A stretch of DNA of 64,000 bases from Streptomyces mirabilis (GTDB lineage Bacteria; Actinomycetota; Actinomycetes; Streptomycetales; Streptomycetaceae), in contig NZ_CP074102.1 in assembly GCF_018310535.1 (NCBI RefSeq), positions 4,340,001-4,404,000 of the forward strand, given 5' to 3'. Positions within the stretch are counted from its first letter, which is position 1. Every line of letters begins with the position of its first letter. The translations under genes and the position numbers were made by a program. The notes beneath the pieces were generated by a model. It was not told the DNA's origin, did no database searches, and saw only the letters and a list, made by a program, of their open reading frames with translations. This document shows positions 46,806 through 53,747 of the stretch, piece by piece.

Positions 46806-48845
46806 GTGACTCTGGAAATGCGGAGCCCGCGCAGGCCTGTGCGGACGCCGCGGAGACGACGGAGACGGCGTGTGGGCGTACGCGGAGGCGGACAGCGGGA
46901 CCGACGGCGGATCGCCCAAGGGCTCGCGCTGCTGGGCACGGTGCTGGTCCTGCTGCTCTTCGGCGGTGTCGGCGGCGCGTCCGCCCACGCCGCGCTGACC
47001 GGCACCGATCCGCAGGACGGCAGCGTGCTGAAGACGGCGCCCACCGAGGTGACGCTGTCCTTCAGCGAGTCCATCGGGCTCCTCGACGACTCCTTCCGCG
47101 TGCTCGACCCGGACAACCGGCGCGTGCACACCGGGGATCCGGGGCATGCGGGCGACCGCTCCGACACCGCCCGTGTGACCCTGCCGAAGGGCCTGGGCAC
47201 GGGCACCTTCACGGTGGCCTGGCGGGTCGTCTCGGCCGACAGCCACCCGGTCTCCGGCGCCTTCACCTTCTCCATCGGCAAACCCTCCGCGACCGCCCCG
47301 CCCGTTCCCGTGGACCCCTCCGGGAACACCGTCGCGGGCACGCTCTACGACGCCGCCCGCTACTTGGCGTACGGCGGTCTGGCCCTCCTCATCGGCGCGG
47401 CCACCTTCGTCCTGGTCTGCGGGTTCCCGGGCCCGGTGCGGCGACTGCTCCTCACCGGCTGGTGGATCCTGGCCGGGTCCACCGTCGCGCTGCTGCTCCT
47501 GCGCGGACCCTACGAGCGCGGCAGCGGCCCGGCGGACGCCTTCGACCCGTCCGTCCTCAGCGAGACCCTGACCAGCAGGCCGGGACTGGCCCTGCTGGCG
47601 CGGCTGGTGCTGCTCGGGGCGGCGGTGTTCTATCCGGTGCGCGAGCAGGCGCGGGGGCGGCTCGTCCTCGCGCTCGGCGGGCTGCTCACCGTCTCCCTCG
47701 CCGTCACCTGGGCCGTCGCCGAGCACGCGTCCGCCGGGATCCAGGTCCCCGTGGCGATGGTCTCCTCCGTACTGCACCTGCTGTCCATGGCGGTCTGGCT
47801 GGGCGGCCTCGCGGCCCTGCTCACCGCGCTGTACCGGTCGGCCGAGCCGCTCCCCGCGGCCGTCGTCAACCGCTTCTCCCGCCTCGCCCTCGCCTCGGTC
47901 ACCGTCCTGGTCGTCACCGGCGTCTACCAGTCCTGGCGCGGCCTCGGCTCCTGGGACGCGCTGACCTCCACCTCGTACGGCCGGCTCCTGCTCGCCAAGC
48001 TGGTGGCGGTGCTGGTGCTGCTGGCGGGGGCGGGGGCCTCGCGGCGCTGGACCGGGCGGCTGATGCTCGCGGCGGAGGAGGCACGGACAGCGGCGGCGGT
48101 GCTGGTGGAGGAACGGGTGCCGCAGACGGTGGGGGCCTCGGCCGTCCCCGCCGACGTACGGGTCGGGAGGGCGGACGGCCCCTCGGACGGTGGCCCCTCG
48201 GACGGCAGTGCATCGGGCGACGGTGCATCGGGCGACGGTGCATCGGACGACGGCGCACCGGATCCGGATCACGAGCCCTCGGACGAGGCCTGCGAAAAGA
48301 GCTCGGGCAAGATCTCCGACAAGGTCTCGGGCACGGCCTCCGACGAGGCCGACCCGTACCGGCGGGCGTTGCGCCGTTCGGTGCTGGTCGAGGTCCTCGT
48401 CGGCATCGTCGTGCTGGTGATCACCACCCTGCTCACCGGTACCCAGCCGGGCCGCGCGGCCACCGAGGCCGCGGCGGCCTCCGCCACCGCGGCCGCCGGG
48501 GAGACCACGGCCTCGACGACGACGATCCCGTTCGACGTCGGCACGAAGGGCGGACACGGCAAGGTGCAGATCGAACTGACACCGAGCCGGGTGGGCGAGA
48601 ACTCCGTGCAGGCCGTGATCTACGGCCCCGACGGCGGCTTCGCCACCGTGCCCGAACTGCGCCTCACCTTCACTCTGGAATCCCAGCAGATCGGCCCGAT
48701 CGACGCCGAGCTGACGGACAAGGGCGGCTACTGGGCCGCGGACGGCGTCACCCTCCCGGTGGGCGGCACCTGGACCATGAAGGTCACCGTCCGCACCACC
48801 GACATCGACCAGGTCACGGTGTCGAAGACCGTGAAGATCAGCTGA
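46806..48845 (+). CDS. CopC-CopD-YtkA-like copper/redox membrane protein
   Basis: A 679-residue fusion. An Arg-rich N-terminus and signal segment end near SAHAALTGTDP; that His and the one in ADSHPVSGAFTF are the CopC copper ligands. CopC spans about 60-155. A CopD domain with eight membrane helices follows (about 175-440, including VLHLLSMAVWLGGLAALLTA). A polar linker of Gly/Asp/Ser repeats (DGASGDGASDDGA) precedes another membrane helix (VLVEVLVGIVVLVITTLLTG) and an external YtkA/FixH-like domain at the C-terminus (GKVQIELTPSRVGENSVQAV). It probably handles copper import or cytochrome oxidase supply. The GTG at 46806 lies 31 bases after the GNAT gene. Confidence 0.88.
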   Translation: MTLEMRSPRRPVRTPRRRRRRRVGVRGGGQRDRRRIAQGLALLGTVLVLLLFGGVGGASAHAALTGTDPQDGSVLKTAPTEVTLSFSESIGLLDDSFRVLDPDNRRVHTGDPGHAGDRSDTARVTLPKGLGTGTFTVAWRVVSADSHPVSGAFTFSIGKPSATAPPVPVDPSGNTVAGTLYDAARYLAYGGLALLIGAATFVLVCGFPGPVRRLLLTGWWILAGSTVALLLLRGPYERGSGPADAFDPSVLSETLTSRPGLALLARLVLLGAAVFYPVREQARGRLVLALGGLLTVSLAVTWAVAEHASAGIQVPVAMVSSVLHLLSMAVWLGGLAALLTALYRSAEPLPAAVVNRFSRLALASVTVLVVTGVYQSWRGLGSWDALTSTSYGRLLLAKLVAVLVLLAGAGASRRWTGRLMLAAEEARTAAAVLVEERVPQTVGASAVPADVRVGRADGPSDGGPSDGSASGDGASGDGASDDGAPDPDHEPSDEACEKSSGKISDKVSGTASDEADPYRRALRRSVLVEVLVGIVVLVITTLLTGTQPGRAATEAAAASATAAAGETTASTTTIPFDVGTKGGHGKVQIELTPSRVGENSVQAVIYGPDGGFATVPELRLTFTLESQQIGPIDAELTDKGGYWAADGVTLPVGGTWTMKVTVRTTDIDQVTVSKTVKIS

Positions 48846-48863
48846 CGGGACCACCGCGTCGGC

Positions 48864-49967
48864 TCACGGGGTCTGCTTCATGCCGTCGACGACGGCCCGG
48901 GTGATGATGGCGTTGGTGAAGGTCACCGTGCCGGGCATGATCAGAGCGTCCTCGCCGGTGCTCGCAGTCACCTTGACCGAGCGGTCGCCCAGGAAGACAT
49001 GGGTCTTCTTGTCGAAGATCCACTCTTCGCGTTCGCCGCTGGTCTCGTCCAGCCGGGCCACCGCTATCCCGTGCCGGCCCACCGCGTCCACCGCGTCGTT
49101 CACCACGACGACTCCGGGGATCTTTGCGGCGGCCTTGAACAGGGCCGAGTACAGCTCCACCGGCGGGTAGCTCTCGACGAGCAGGTCGCCGATGGTGGTG
49201 AACGCCTCCTGGTCGGGTGAGTTGCCGTGGCCCTTGGTCTCCTTGTAGATCTTGGCCAGGATCTTGTCGGGGTCGGTGGTCAGCTTGGCCAGGTAGTCGT
49301 ACGTGGGGTGGTTCAGGCCGCCGACCGGGGTGTTGCCCTGTTCGTCGGGCAGGCTCAGGGTCTCGCCCTCGGAGCTGTCGTTGACGGCCGGGTCGATCAG
49401 CCAGCCCTTGGTGCCGTCGGAGGACATCCAGACCTGGCGGCGGTGCAGCGCGTGACTGGCGAGGCTGCTCTTGTCGTCGACGGTCTTCACGAACGAGTCG
49501 GCCGATTTGGACTCTATGTAGACGTACTGGCCGGGCTTGACGGCCGGGTGGCTTCCCCCGGTCTCGGCCGCCGCCAGTGAGATCTGGCCCAGCAACTGGG
49601 GGACGCCCTTGGAGGTCGCGACACCGATGTGGGTGGTGAGGGCGGGTCCGGTGGCGACACCGCCGTCCCTGACCCCGCCGGCGTCGTTCATCGCCACTCC
49701 GGCGACGACCGTACCGGCCAGGGCGGCGGCCAGAGCGGGCAGCGTGATCGCCGGGCGCGGCAGCCGCAACCGTCGGGTCCGCGCCGGGGCCACCGCCTCG
49801 GCGGCCGCCGTGCGCTCTTCCTGCTGGATCTGGTGAATCTGGGCCATCAGGCGCTCCTTGTGGAACTGGTGACGGCCCGCCGGGAGATCGCGCGCCGTGC
49901 GTGACAGGAGCTGCTGGGCGCTCTCGTCCCGCTCGGCCGGACTCTGCCGGGGCGTGTTCTCGTTCAT
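48864..49967 (-). CDS. CU044_5270-family membrane protein, partner of the ECF sigma factor
   Basis: A 367-residue protein. Residues 1-75 are cytoplasmic (QQLLSRTARDLPAGRHQFHK, LMAQIHQIQQEERTAAAEA), one membrane helix follows (ITLPALAAALAGTVVAGVAM, about 83-102), and the large external domain (about 130-367) has VKPGQYVYIESKSADSFVKT, RRQVWMSSDGTKGWLIDP and REEWIFDKKTHVFLGDRSV. The family is always found after an ECF sigma factor and probably acts as, or with, an anti-sigma sensor. ATG 49967 overlaps the sigma stop; GGAAGG lies upstream. It is convergent with the CopC-CopD gene. Confidence 0.87.
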   Translation of the reverse strand: MNENTPRQSPAERDESAQQLLSRTARDLPAGRHQFHKERLMAQIHQIQQEERTAAAEAVAPARTRRLRLPRPAITLPALAAALAGTVVAGVAMNDAGGVRDGGVATGPALTTHIGVATSKGVPQLLGQISLAAAETGGSHPAVKPGQYVYIESKSADSFVKTVDDKSSLASHALHRRQVWMSSDGTKGWLIDPAVNDSSEGETLSLPDEQGNTPVGGLNHPTYDYLAKLTTDPDKILAKIYKETKGHGNSPDQEAFTTIGDLLVESYPPVELYSALFKAAAKIPGVVVVNDAVDAVGRHGIAVARLDETSGEREEWIFDKKTHVFLGDRSVKVTASTGEDALIMPGTVTFTNAIITRAVVDGMKQTP

Positions 49968-50632
49968 CGGTTTCCTTCCTGTGCGGGCCGGATCACTTGG
50001 GTGCGATCGCCTGTTATCTGTCGGTCGAGGCGGCTGCCTTCCCGTCTTCCGCGAACTTTTTTCAGCGGCGGTCCGGGTTCTTGGCGCGCCGGTCCGGGGT
50101 CGGTGAGGGTGCGCAGCTTCTTGCGGGCGCGGGAGAGCCGGGAGGCGACCGTGCCGACCGGAATCCCCAGCGCCTCCGCCGCGGCCTCGTAGTCCAGGCC
50201 CTCCCCCAGGCAGAGCGCGATGACCTCGCGCTCCGGGGGCCGCAGCTTCGCGAGGGCGGCGAGGGCGGTCGCGAGACGGCGCCGGTCGTCGACCTGCCCG
50301 GCCACGTCCTCGGCGTGGTCGGGCACCGACAGCTCGGCCGCGGCGGCGGCCTGGGCCGCCTGCCGGTAACGCCGGTTGCTCCGGTACTGGTTGCGCGCGG
50401 TGTTGGTGGCGATGCCCAGCAGCCAGGGGCGCAGCGAGCCGCCCTCGGGGTCGACCCGGTCGCGCAGCCGCCATGCCTCCAGGAAGGTCGCGGCCATCAC
50501 GTCCTCGGCCGTCGACCAGTCGGCGGTCAGCCGGAAGGCATGGTTGTAGACCGCGCGCGCATAACTGTCGAAGAGCTCCGCGAAGGCGCTCGATTCCCCG
50601 GCCCGTACCCGGGTACGCATATCAATGCTCAC
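49964..50632 (-). CDS. ECF RNA polymerase sigma factor
   Basis: A 222-residue ECF factor. Region 2 is AFAELFDSYARAVYNHAFRL, TADWSTAEDVMAATFLEAWR and SLRPWLLGIATNTARNQYRS; region 4 (about 125-180) has LRPPEREVIALCLGEGLDYE and AAAEALGIPVGTVASRLSRA. The C-terminal 40 residues are Pro/Arg-rich. GTG 50632 (VSIDMRTRVRAG) is used; ATG 50620 is a close alternative. It overlaps the CU044_5270 gene by four bases, the usual sigma/partner pair. The stress sensed is unknown. Confidence 0.9.
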   Translation of the reverse strand: MSIDMRTRVRAGESSAFAELFDSYARAVYNHAFRLTADWSTAEDVMAATFLEAWRLRDRVDPEGGSLRPWLLGIATNTARNQYRSNRRYRQAAQAAAAAELSVPDHAEDVAGQVDDRRRLATALAALAKLRPPEREVIALCLGEGLDYEAAAEALGIPVGTVASRLSRARKKLRTLTDPGPARQEPGPPLKKVRGRREGSRLDRQITGDRTQVIRPAQEGNR

Positions 50633-50699
50633 CCCTATGAGCTGTCCGGCACCCCACACCGACTTCCCGTGACCTGCGTCACACCCCGTCGTGTGCGGT

Positions 50700-51608
50700 T
50701 CAGGCCGGCGCGGCAAGGCGCGGAGCTCCGTGGAACACCTGTCGGGTGTGCCAGGTCCGGTGGCGCGCCGCGACGGGCGCGGTGCCCGGCTGGGGGCCGG
50801 TCAGCGGACGGCCCGCCAGCGCGATGACATGGTCGCGGGCCGCCGGGCTCCGCCCGACGAAGCGCTGCGACACCAGGATGCGGTGCCCGTCCCCGATGCC
50901 GAGGACGCCTTTGTCGAACAGCTTGTGGTGCAGCGAGCACAGGCACAGGCCGTTGTCGATGTCGTCCGGCCCGTCGAACGCCCACCAGCGCACATGCGCG
51001 GCCTCCAGCCCGACCGGCACCGCCCCGATCCGGCCGTCGTACCCACAGAACGCGCATTGGTACTCGTACGCCGTCAGGACCAGCTCCCGCATCCGCGGGT
51101 CACGCCGGCGCCGGTCCCGAGGCCCCGCGCCCGGCAGGGGCGCCGACCCCTCCGGCTCCCACTCCAGGCCCACGGCCTCGCACAGTTCGTCGTGGAGCGA
51201 GGGCGGGAAGTGCAGGTCGAGCAGGATCCGGGCCATCCGGCCGAGGAGCGCGGGCTCGCGGCGCAACGCCGCCCGCAGCTCCGGCGCCAGCCGTCCCGCC
51301 GCGCCCGTCGACCGCAGTTCCCGCACCCCGCTGCCGGGGCTGCCGGGCCCGCGATCGGTCCGCACCTCCCACACCCCGTCGCCGACCAGGTGGTGGAAGG
51401 GGTACGCCGGTGTCGTCCGGTTGGCGGGACCGTACTCGGCCAGCAGCCGCTTCAGGTCGTCCTCGACCGCGCTGTAGCGCAACTCGCCGTCGGCGTCCCG
51501 CTGGAACCGGCCGAGGGCGTAGAGGAGGAGCAGGGGCTTGTGCGGGGCGCGGACCCCGTTGCCGGCCCACTGCCTCAGCTTCGCCGCGCGCTCCAGCCAG
51601 TCCTCCAT
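50700..51608 (-). CDS. HNH endonuclease with sulfur-binding-type domain (phosphorothioated-DNA-dependent restriction enzyme)
   Basis: A 302-residue nuclease. The N-terminal half (about 1-150) has NGVRAPHKPLLLLYALGRFQ, TTPAYPFHHLVGDGVWEVRT and a RELRSTGAAGRLAPEL region, resembling the sulfur-binding domain of ScoMcrA/SprMcrA. The C-terminal HNH domain has YEYQCAFCGYDG (CxxC zinc), VGLEAAHVRWWAFDGPDDID and NGLCLCSLHHKLFDKGVLG (catalytic His). Proteins of this architecture cut DNA carrying phosphorothioate marks, acting as type IV restriction. No dnd genes are visible. ATG 51608 (MEDWLERAAK) fits homologues. Activity is inferred. Confidence 0.85.
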   Translation of the reverse strand: MEDWLERAAKLRQWAGNGVRAPHKPLLLLYALGRFQRDADGELRYSAVEDDLKRLLAEYGPANRTTPAYPFHHLVGDGVWEVRTDRGPGSPGSGVRELRSTGAAGRLAPELRAALRREPALLGRMARILLDLHFPPSLHDELCEAVGLEWEPEGSAPLPGAGPRDRRRRDPRMRELVLTAYEYQCAFCGYDGRIGAVPVGLEAAHVRWWAFDGPDDIDNGLCLCSLHHKLFDKGVLGIGDGHRILVSQRFVGRSPAARDHVIALAGRPLTGPQPGTAPVAARHRTWHTRQVFHGAPRLAAPA

Positions 51609-51676
51609 GACGGGTGATCGTACGGGTGCGGCCAACGCGGTCGCGGTCACCCTCCGACTCTCCGGGCCGGCGGGGC

Positions 51677-52303
51677 CTAGGCCCAGGCCAGGGCCCGGTG
51701 CGGCCGGCGTGCCGGGCTGTTCATCCGTACCGGTTCCGTGGCCCTGGTCCGTCCGCCGGCGAAGACGTAGAGGCGCAGGAGGAGGAAGCGTCCGATGCCG
51801 GCGAGGCCGGAAGCGCTGAGGTAGACGATCTGTTCGGTGAGCATGCTCGGAGAGGTCTGGAGGGTGTGCAGGACGAGGATGGCGACGGAGGTGACGGCGT
51901 AGGCGGCCGCGGCTGATCCTGCGGACTGGCAGTGCTGGCGCCATCCGGCGTGCTTCCCGCTTCCGAAGGTGAAGCGTGCGTGCAGCTCGGTGCAGAGGAC
52001 GGTCGACGCGACGGTGACGACCGCGTTGGCCACCGCCCAGGTCATCAGTCCGGCGACGAGGGGGACGGCGAAGCTGGAGAGGACGCCGATGCCGCCGCCG
52101 CAGAGGACGAACCGGGCGAAGGAGGCGAGCGGACCGGGGGCTGCCGGGGCCGCCGGTATCAGGCGGGCGTCGTAGACGACGGTCCCGGTCGGCTCCGCAC
52201 CCCGCACCGTGGACGCCGTGTTCGCCCCCGTCTCCGCCCCCATGTCCGTGCCCGTCTCCGTGCCCGTCTCCGTCTCCGGCTTCGACGAGAGCAGCGCGTT
52301 CAT
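51677..52303 (-). CDS. GtrA-family membrane protein
   Basis: A 208-residue protein. The first 50 residues are a repetitive hydrophilic tail (ETETGTETGTDMGAETGANT). Four membrane helices follow, starting FARFVLCGGGIGVLSSFAVP (about 78-97) and including NAVVTVASTVLCTELHARFT (the NR/LHARFTF-like GtrA motif) and SLSA-type SGLAGIGRFLLLRLYVFAGG. GtrA proteins flip or position lipid-linked sugars. A second GtrA domain is in the 20-kb operon. GGAAGG lies upstream of ATG 52303. No glycosyltransferase is adjacent, so its role is uncertain. Confidence 0.82.
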   Translation of the reverse strand: MNALLSSKPETETGTETGTDMGAETGANTASTVRGAEPTGTVVYDARLIPAAPAAPGPLASFARFVLCGGGIGVLSSFAVPLVAGLMTWAVANAVVTVASTVLCTELHARFTFGSGKHAGWRQHCQSAGSAAAAYAVTSVAILVLHTLQTSPSMLTEQIVYLSASGLAGIGRFLLLRLYVFAGGRTRATEPVRMNSPARRPHRALAWA

Positions 52304-52614
52304 GGGGGCTTTCCTTCCGGACGGGGGGAGCTGTGAACCTCTGGGACCAGCTGGGTTCAACGATGCCGTCGTCCGCGCGCCGAAACGATGAGGTGTACTC
52401 CCGAACCGGGGGTGTAGCCAGCTGTACCCCGCCCCGGGGGAGAGCTACCGGCGACCCGTCCGGACGCGGCAGTCAACCCGCCCGGTGCGCAACCTGAGTT
52501 CCCAGGCTGAACACTGTGAGTCACGGCTGAGCTCTTTGCCGCCTCCCGGGACCGGGCACAGAGTGGGCGAGAACCCTCTGTTCCTCCATCCCCCACCCCC
52601 ACTCGGGAGCTCCC
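52304..52614. other. Divergent promoter region without a gene
   Basis: A 311-base gap between the GtrA gene and the Tat-lipoprotein gene, which diverge. It holds related pieces (TGTACTCCCGAACCGGGGGT and CTGTACCCCGCCCCGGGGG) that could form a hairpin or operator around 52396-52440. No gene or known consensus was recognised. Confidence 0.55.
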
Positions 52615-53283
52615 GTGTCCTTACGCGACGTCCATCCCTGCGACCCGGCCCCCACGGCCCTCGCCCGTCGCGGCTTCCTCGGCCGTACGGCCGGTGCCGC
52701 CGTCGGGTTCTTCCTGGTCGGCTCCTGCGGGGACCAGTCACCGGCGTTCAGGTCGAAGCGGTACACCATCGACAAGGACAAGAAGTGGTCCCAGGTCGAT
52801 GCCCAGGACGCCGGCTGGCTGCTTCTCACGGTGCAGGGCGAGCGGCTGGGCGCCGAGGTCGTCCGGGTCAGCGAGACCATCAAGACCTCCGACGGCGGTT
52901 CGGGCTCGACGGTGCGCCTGCTCACCGACACCGTCACGGTCAACACGATGGCGATGGGACACCCGACGGGACCGACGAAGACGTACGACTTCACCCCGAA
53001 CGGCACGGCCGACGTGCCGGTCTGGATCCTCCAGGTCGGGAACGGCGTGTTCGTGGGGGTGGAACCGGAGCTGTCCACCGACACCGCGCTGGCCGTCAAG
53101 AAGCACTCGCCGTTCCCGCACACCGCCGTCATGTCGATGCTCGAAGGCGGCTCGAAGAACATGGCCGAGGCACAGAGCTACGCGCGGATCACGTACGAGG
53201 CGATGGACTCGTCGTACGCCCAGGGCTCGGCCGAGACGGTCGCGGCGAGGATCGGCACCATGCTGCACTCCCTGCGCGACTGA
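52615..53283 (+). CDS. Tat-exported lipoprotein of unknown function
   Basis: A 222-residue protein starting at GTG. The signal has the twin-arginine motif ARRGFLGRTAG (about residues 17-27), a hydrophobic core and a lipobox LVGSC (Cys about 39), so it should be exported folded and lipid-anchored. The mature part (about 50-215) is probably beta-rich with WSQVDAQDAGWLLLTVQGER, TVRLLTDTVTVNTMAMGHPT and VWILQVGNGVFVGVEPELST. I do not recognise a family. It lies upstream of the tRNA-Ser/SRP RNA/dnaX block and is convergent with the tRNA gene, sharing the hairpin at 53341. Confidence 0.78.
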   Translation: MSLRDVHPCDPAPTALARRGFLGRTAGAAVGFFLVGSCGDQSPAFRSKRYTIDKDKKWSQVDAQDAGWLLLTVQGERLGAEVVRVSETIKTSDGGSGSTVRLLTDTVTVNTMAMGHPTGPTKTYDFTPNGTADVPVWILQVGNGVFVGVEPELSTDTALAVKKHSPFPHTAVMSMLEGGSKNMAEAQSYARITYEAMDSSYAQGSAETVAARIGTMLHSLRD

Positions 53284-53340
53284 CCCCGCCTGCCGTCTGC
53301 CCCGTCGGACAGTGCCGACCAGAACCGGGACGGACAACGT

Positions 53341-53374
53341 CGAAGGGCCCCACCGCGAACGGTGGGGCCCTTCG
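53341..53374. terminator. Terminator between the lipoprotein and tRNA-Ser genes
   Basis: CGAAGGGCCCCACC and GGTGGGGCCCTTCG form a perfect 14-bp stem with a GCGAAC loop. It can end both convergent transcripts. Confidence 0.92.
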
Positions 53375-53398
53375 ACATCGTGCCCGGTGAGGCACTGG

Positions 53399-53483
53399 CG
53401 GAGGATACGAGATTCGAACTCGTGAGGGGTTGCCCCCAACACGCTTTCCAAGCGTGCGCCCTAGGCCTCTAGGCGAATCCTCC
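53399..53483 (-). tRNA. tRNA-Ser (anticodon GGA)
   Basis: A class II tRNA of 85 bases. On the minus strand GGAGGAT opens and ATCCTCC closes the acceptor, with discriminator G. The anticodon arm CACGC-TTGGAAA-GCGTG carries GGA, reading UCC and UCU. Variable arm and T loop (GAGTTCGAATCTC) are intact. Upstream on the minus strand TATTGT is a possible -10 hexamer. Confidence 0.96.
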
Positions 53484-53555
53484 GCGGCAAACAATACAAG
53501 ACGTTGAGGAGTGCTCGCGAACTCGTTCCCCCCTCCCGGATCAGGTACTCTGTGC

Positions 53556-53645
53556 GGAGCCCCTCACGTGGCGCTATCTGACTGAACTCCCCCAGGGCCG
53601 GAAGGCAGCAAGGGTAGGTTGGCTCTGGCGGGTGCGTGGGGGGCG
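53556..53645 (+). ncRNA. ffs: SRP RNA (4.5S type)
   Basis: The small bacterial signal recognition particle RNA, which binds Ffh and directs ribosomes to the membrane. The conserved apical loop is CAGGGCCGGAAGGCAGCAAG, with the GGAA tetraloop and the asymmetric AGCA side. The ends pair as GCCCCTCACG with CGTGGGGGGC. TACTCT at 53546-53551 is a fitting -10 hexamer. Position directly before dnaX is the usual actinobacterial order. Exact ends are estimates. Confidence 0.93.
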
Positions 53646-53747
53646 CTTGCGTTCGCGGGGCGGGATGCGGCACGGGGGTCCGGCCGCCGGGGCCCGGGGC
53701 TCGGTGAGCGGTCCTTGTTGTCAGTGGGCGCCTATAACCTCGTATGT

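Noticed and set aside
44006..48845. Siderophore biosynthetic gene cluster
   Set aside because: There is a reductase, an acylase and a GNAT, but no NIS or NRPS synthetase, hydroxylase or transporter in the window.
46406..48904. 832-codon plus-strand ORF overlapping the CopC-CopD gene
   Set aside because: It crosses two real genes in another frame and is Arg/Gly/Pro-rich; the CopC-CopD frame has signal peptide, helices and ligands.
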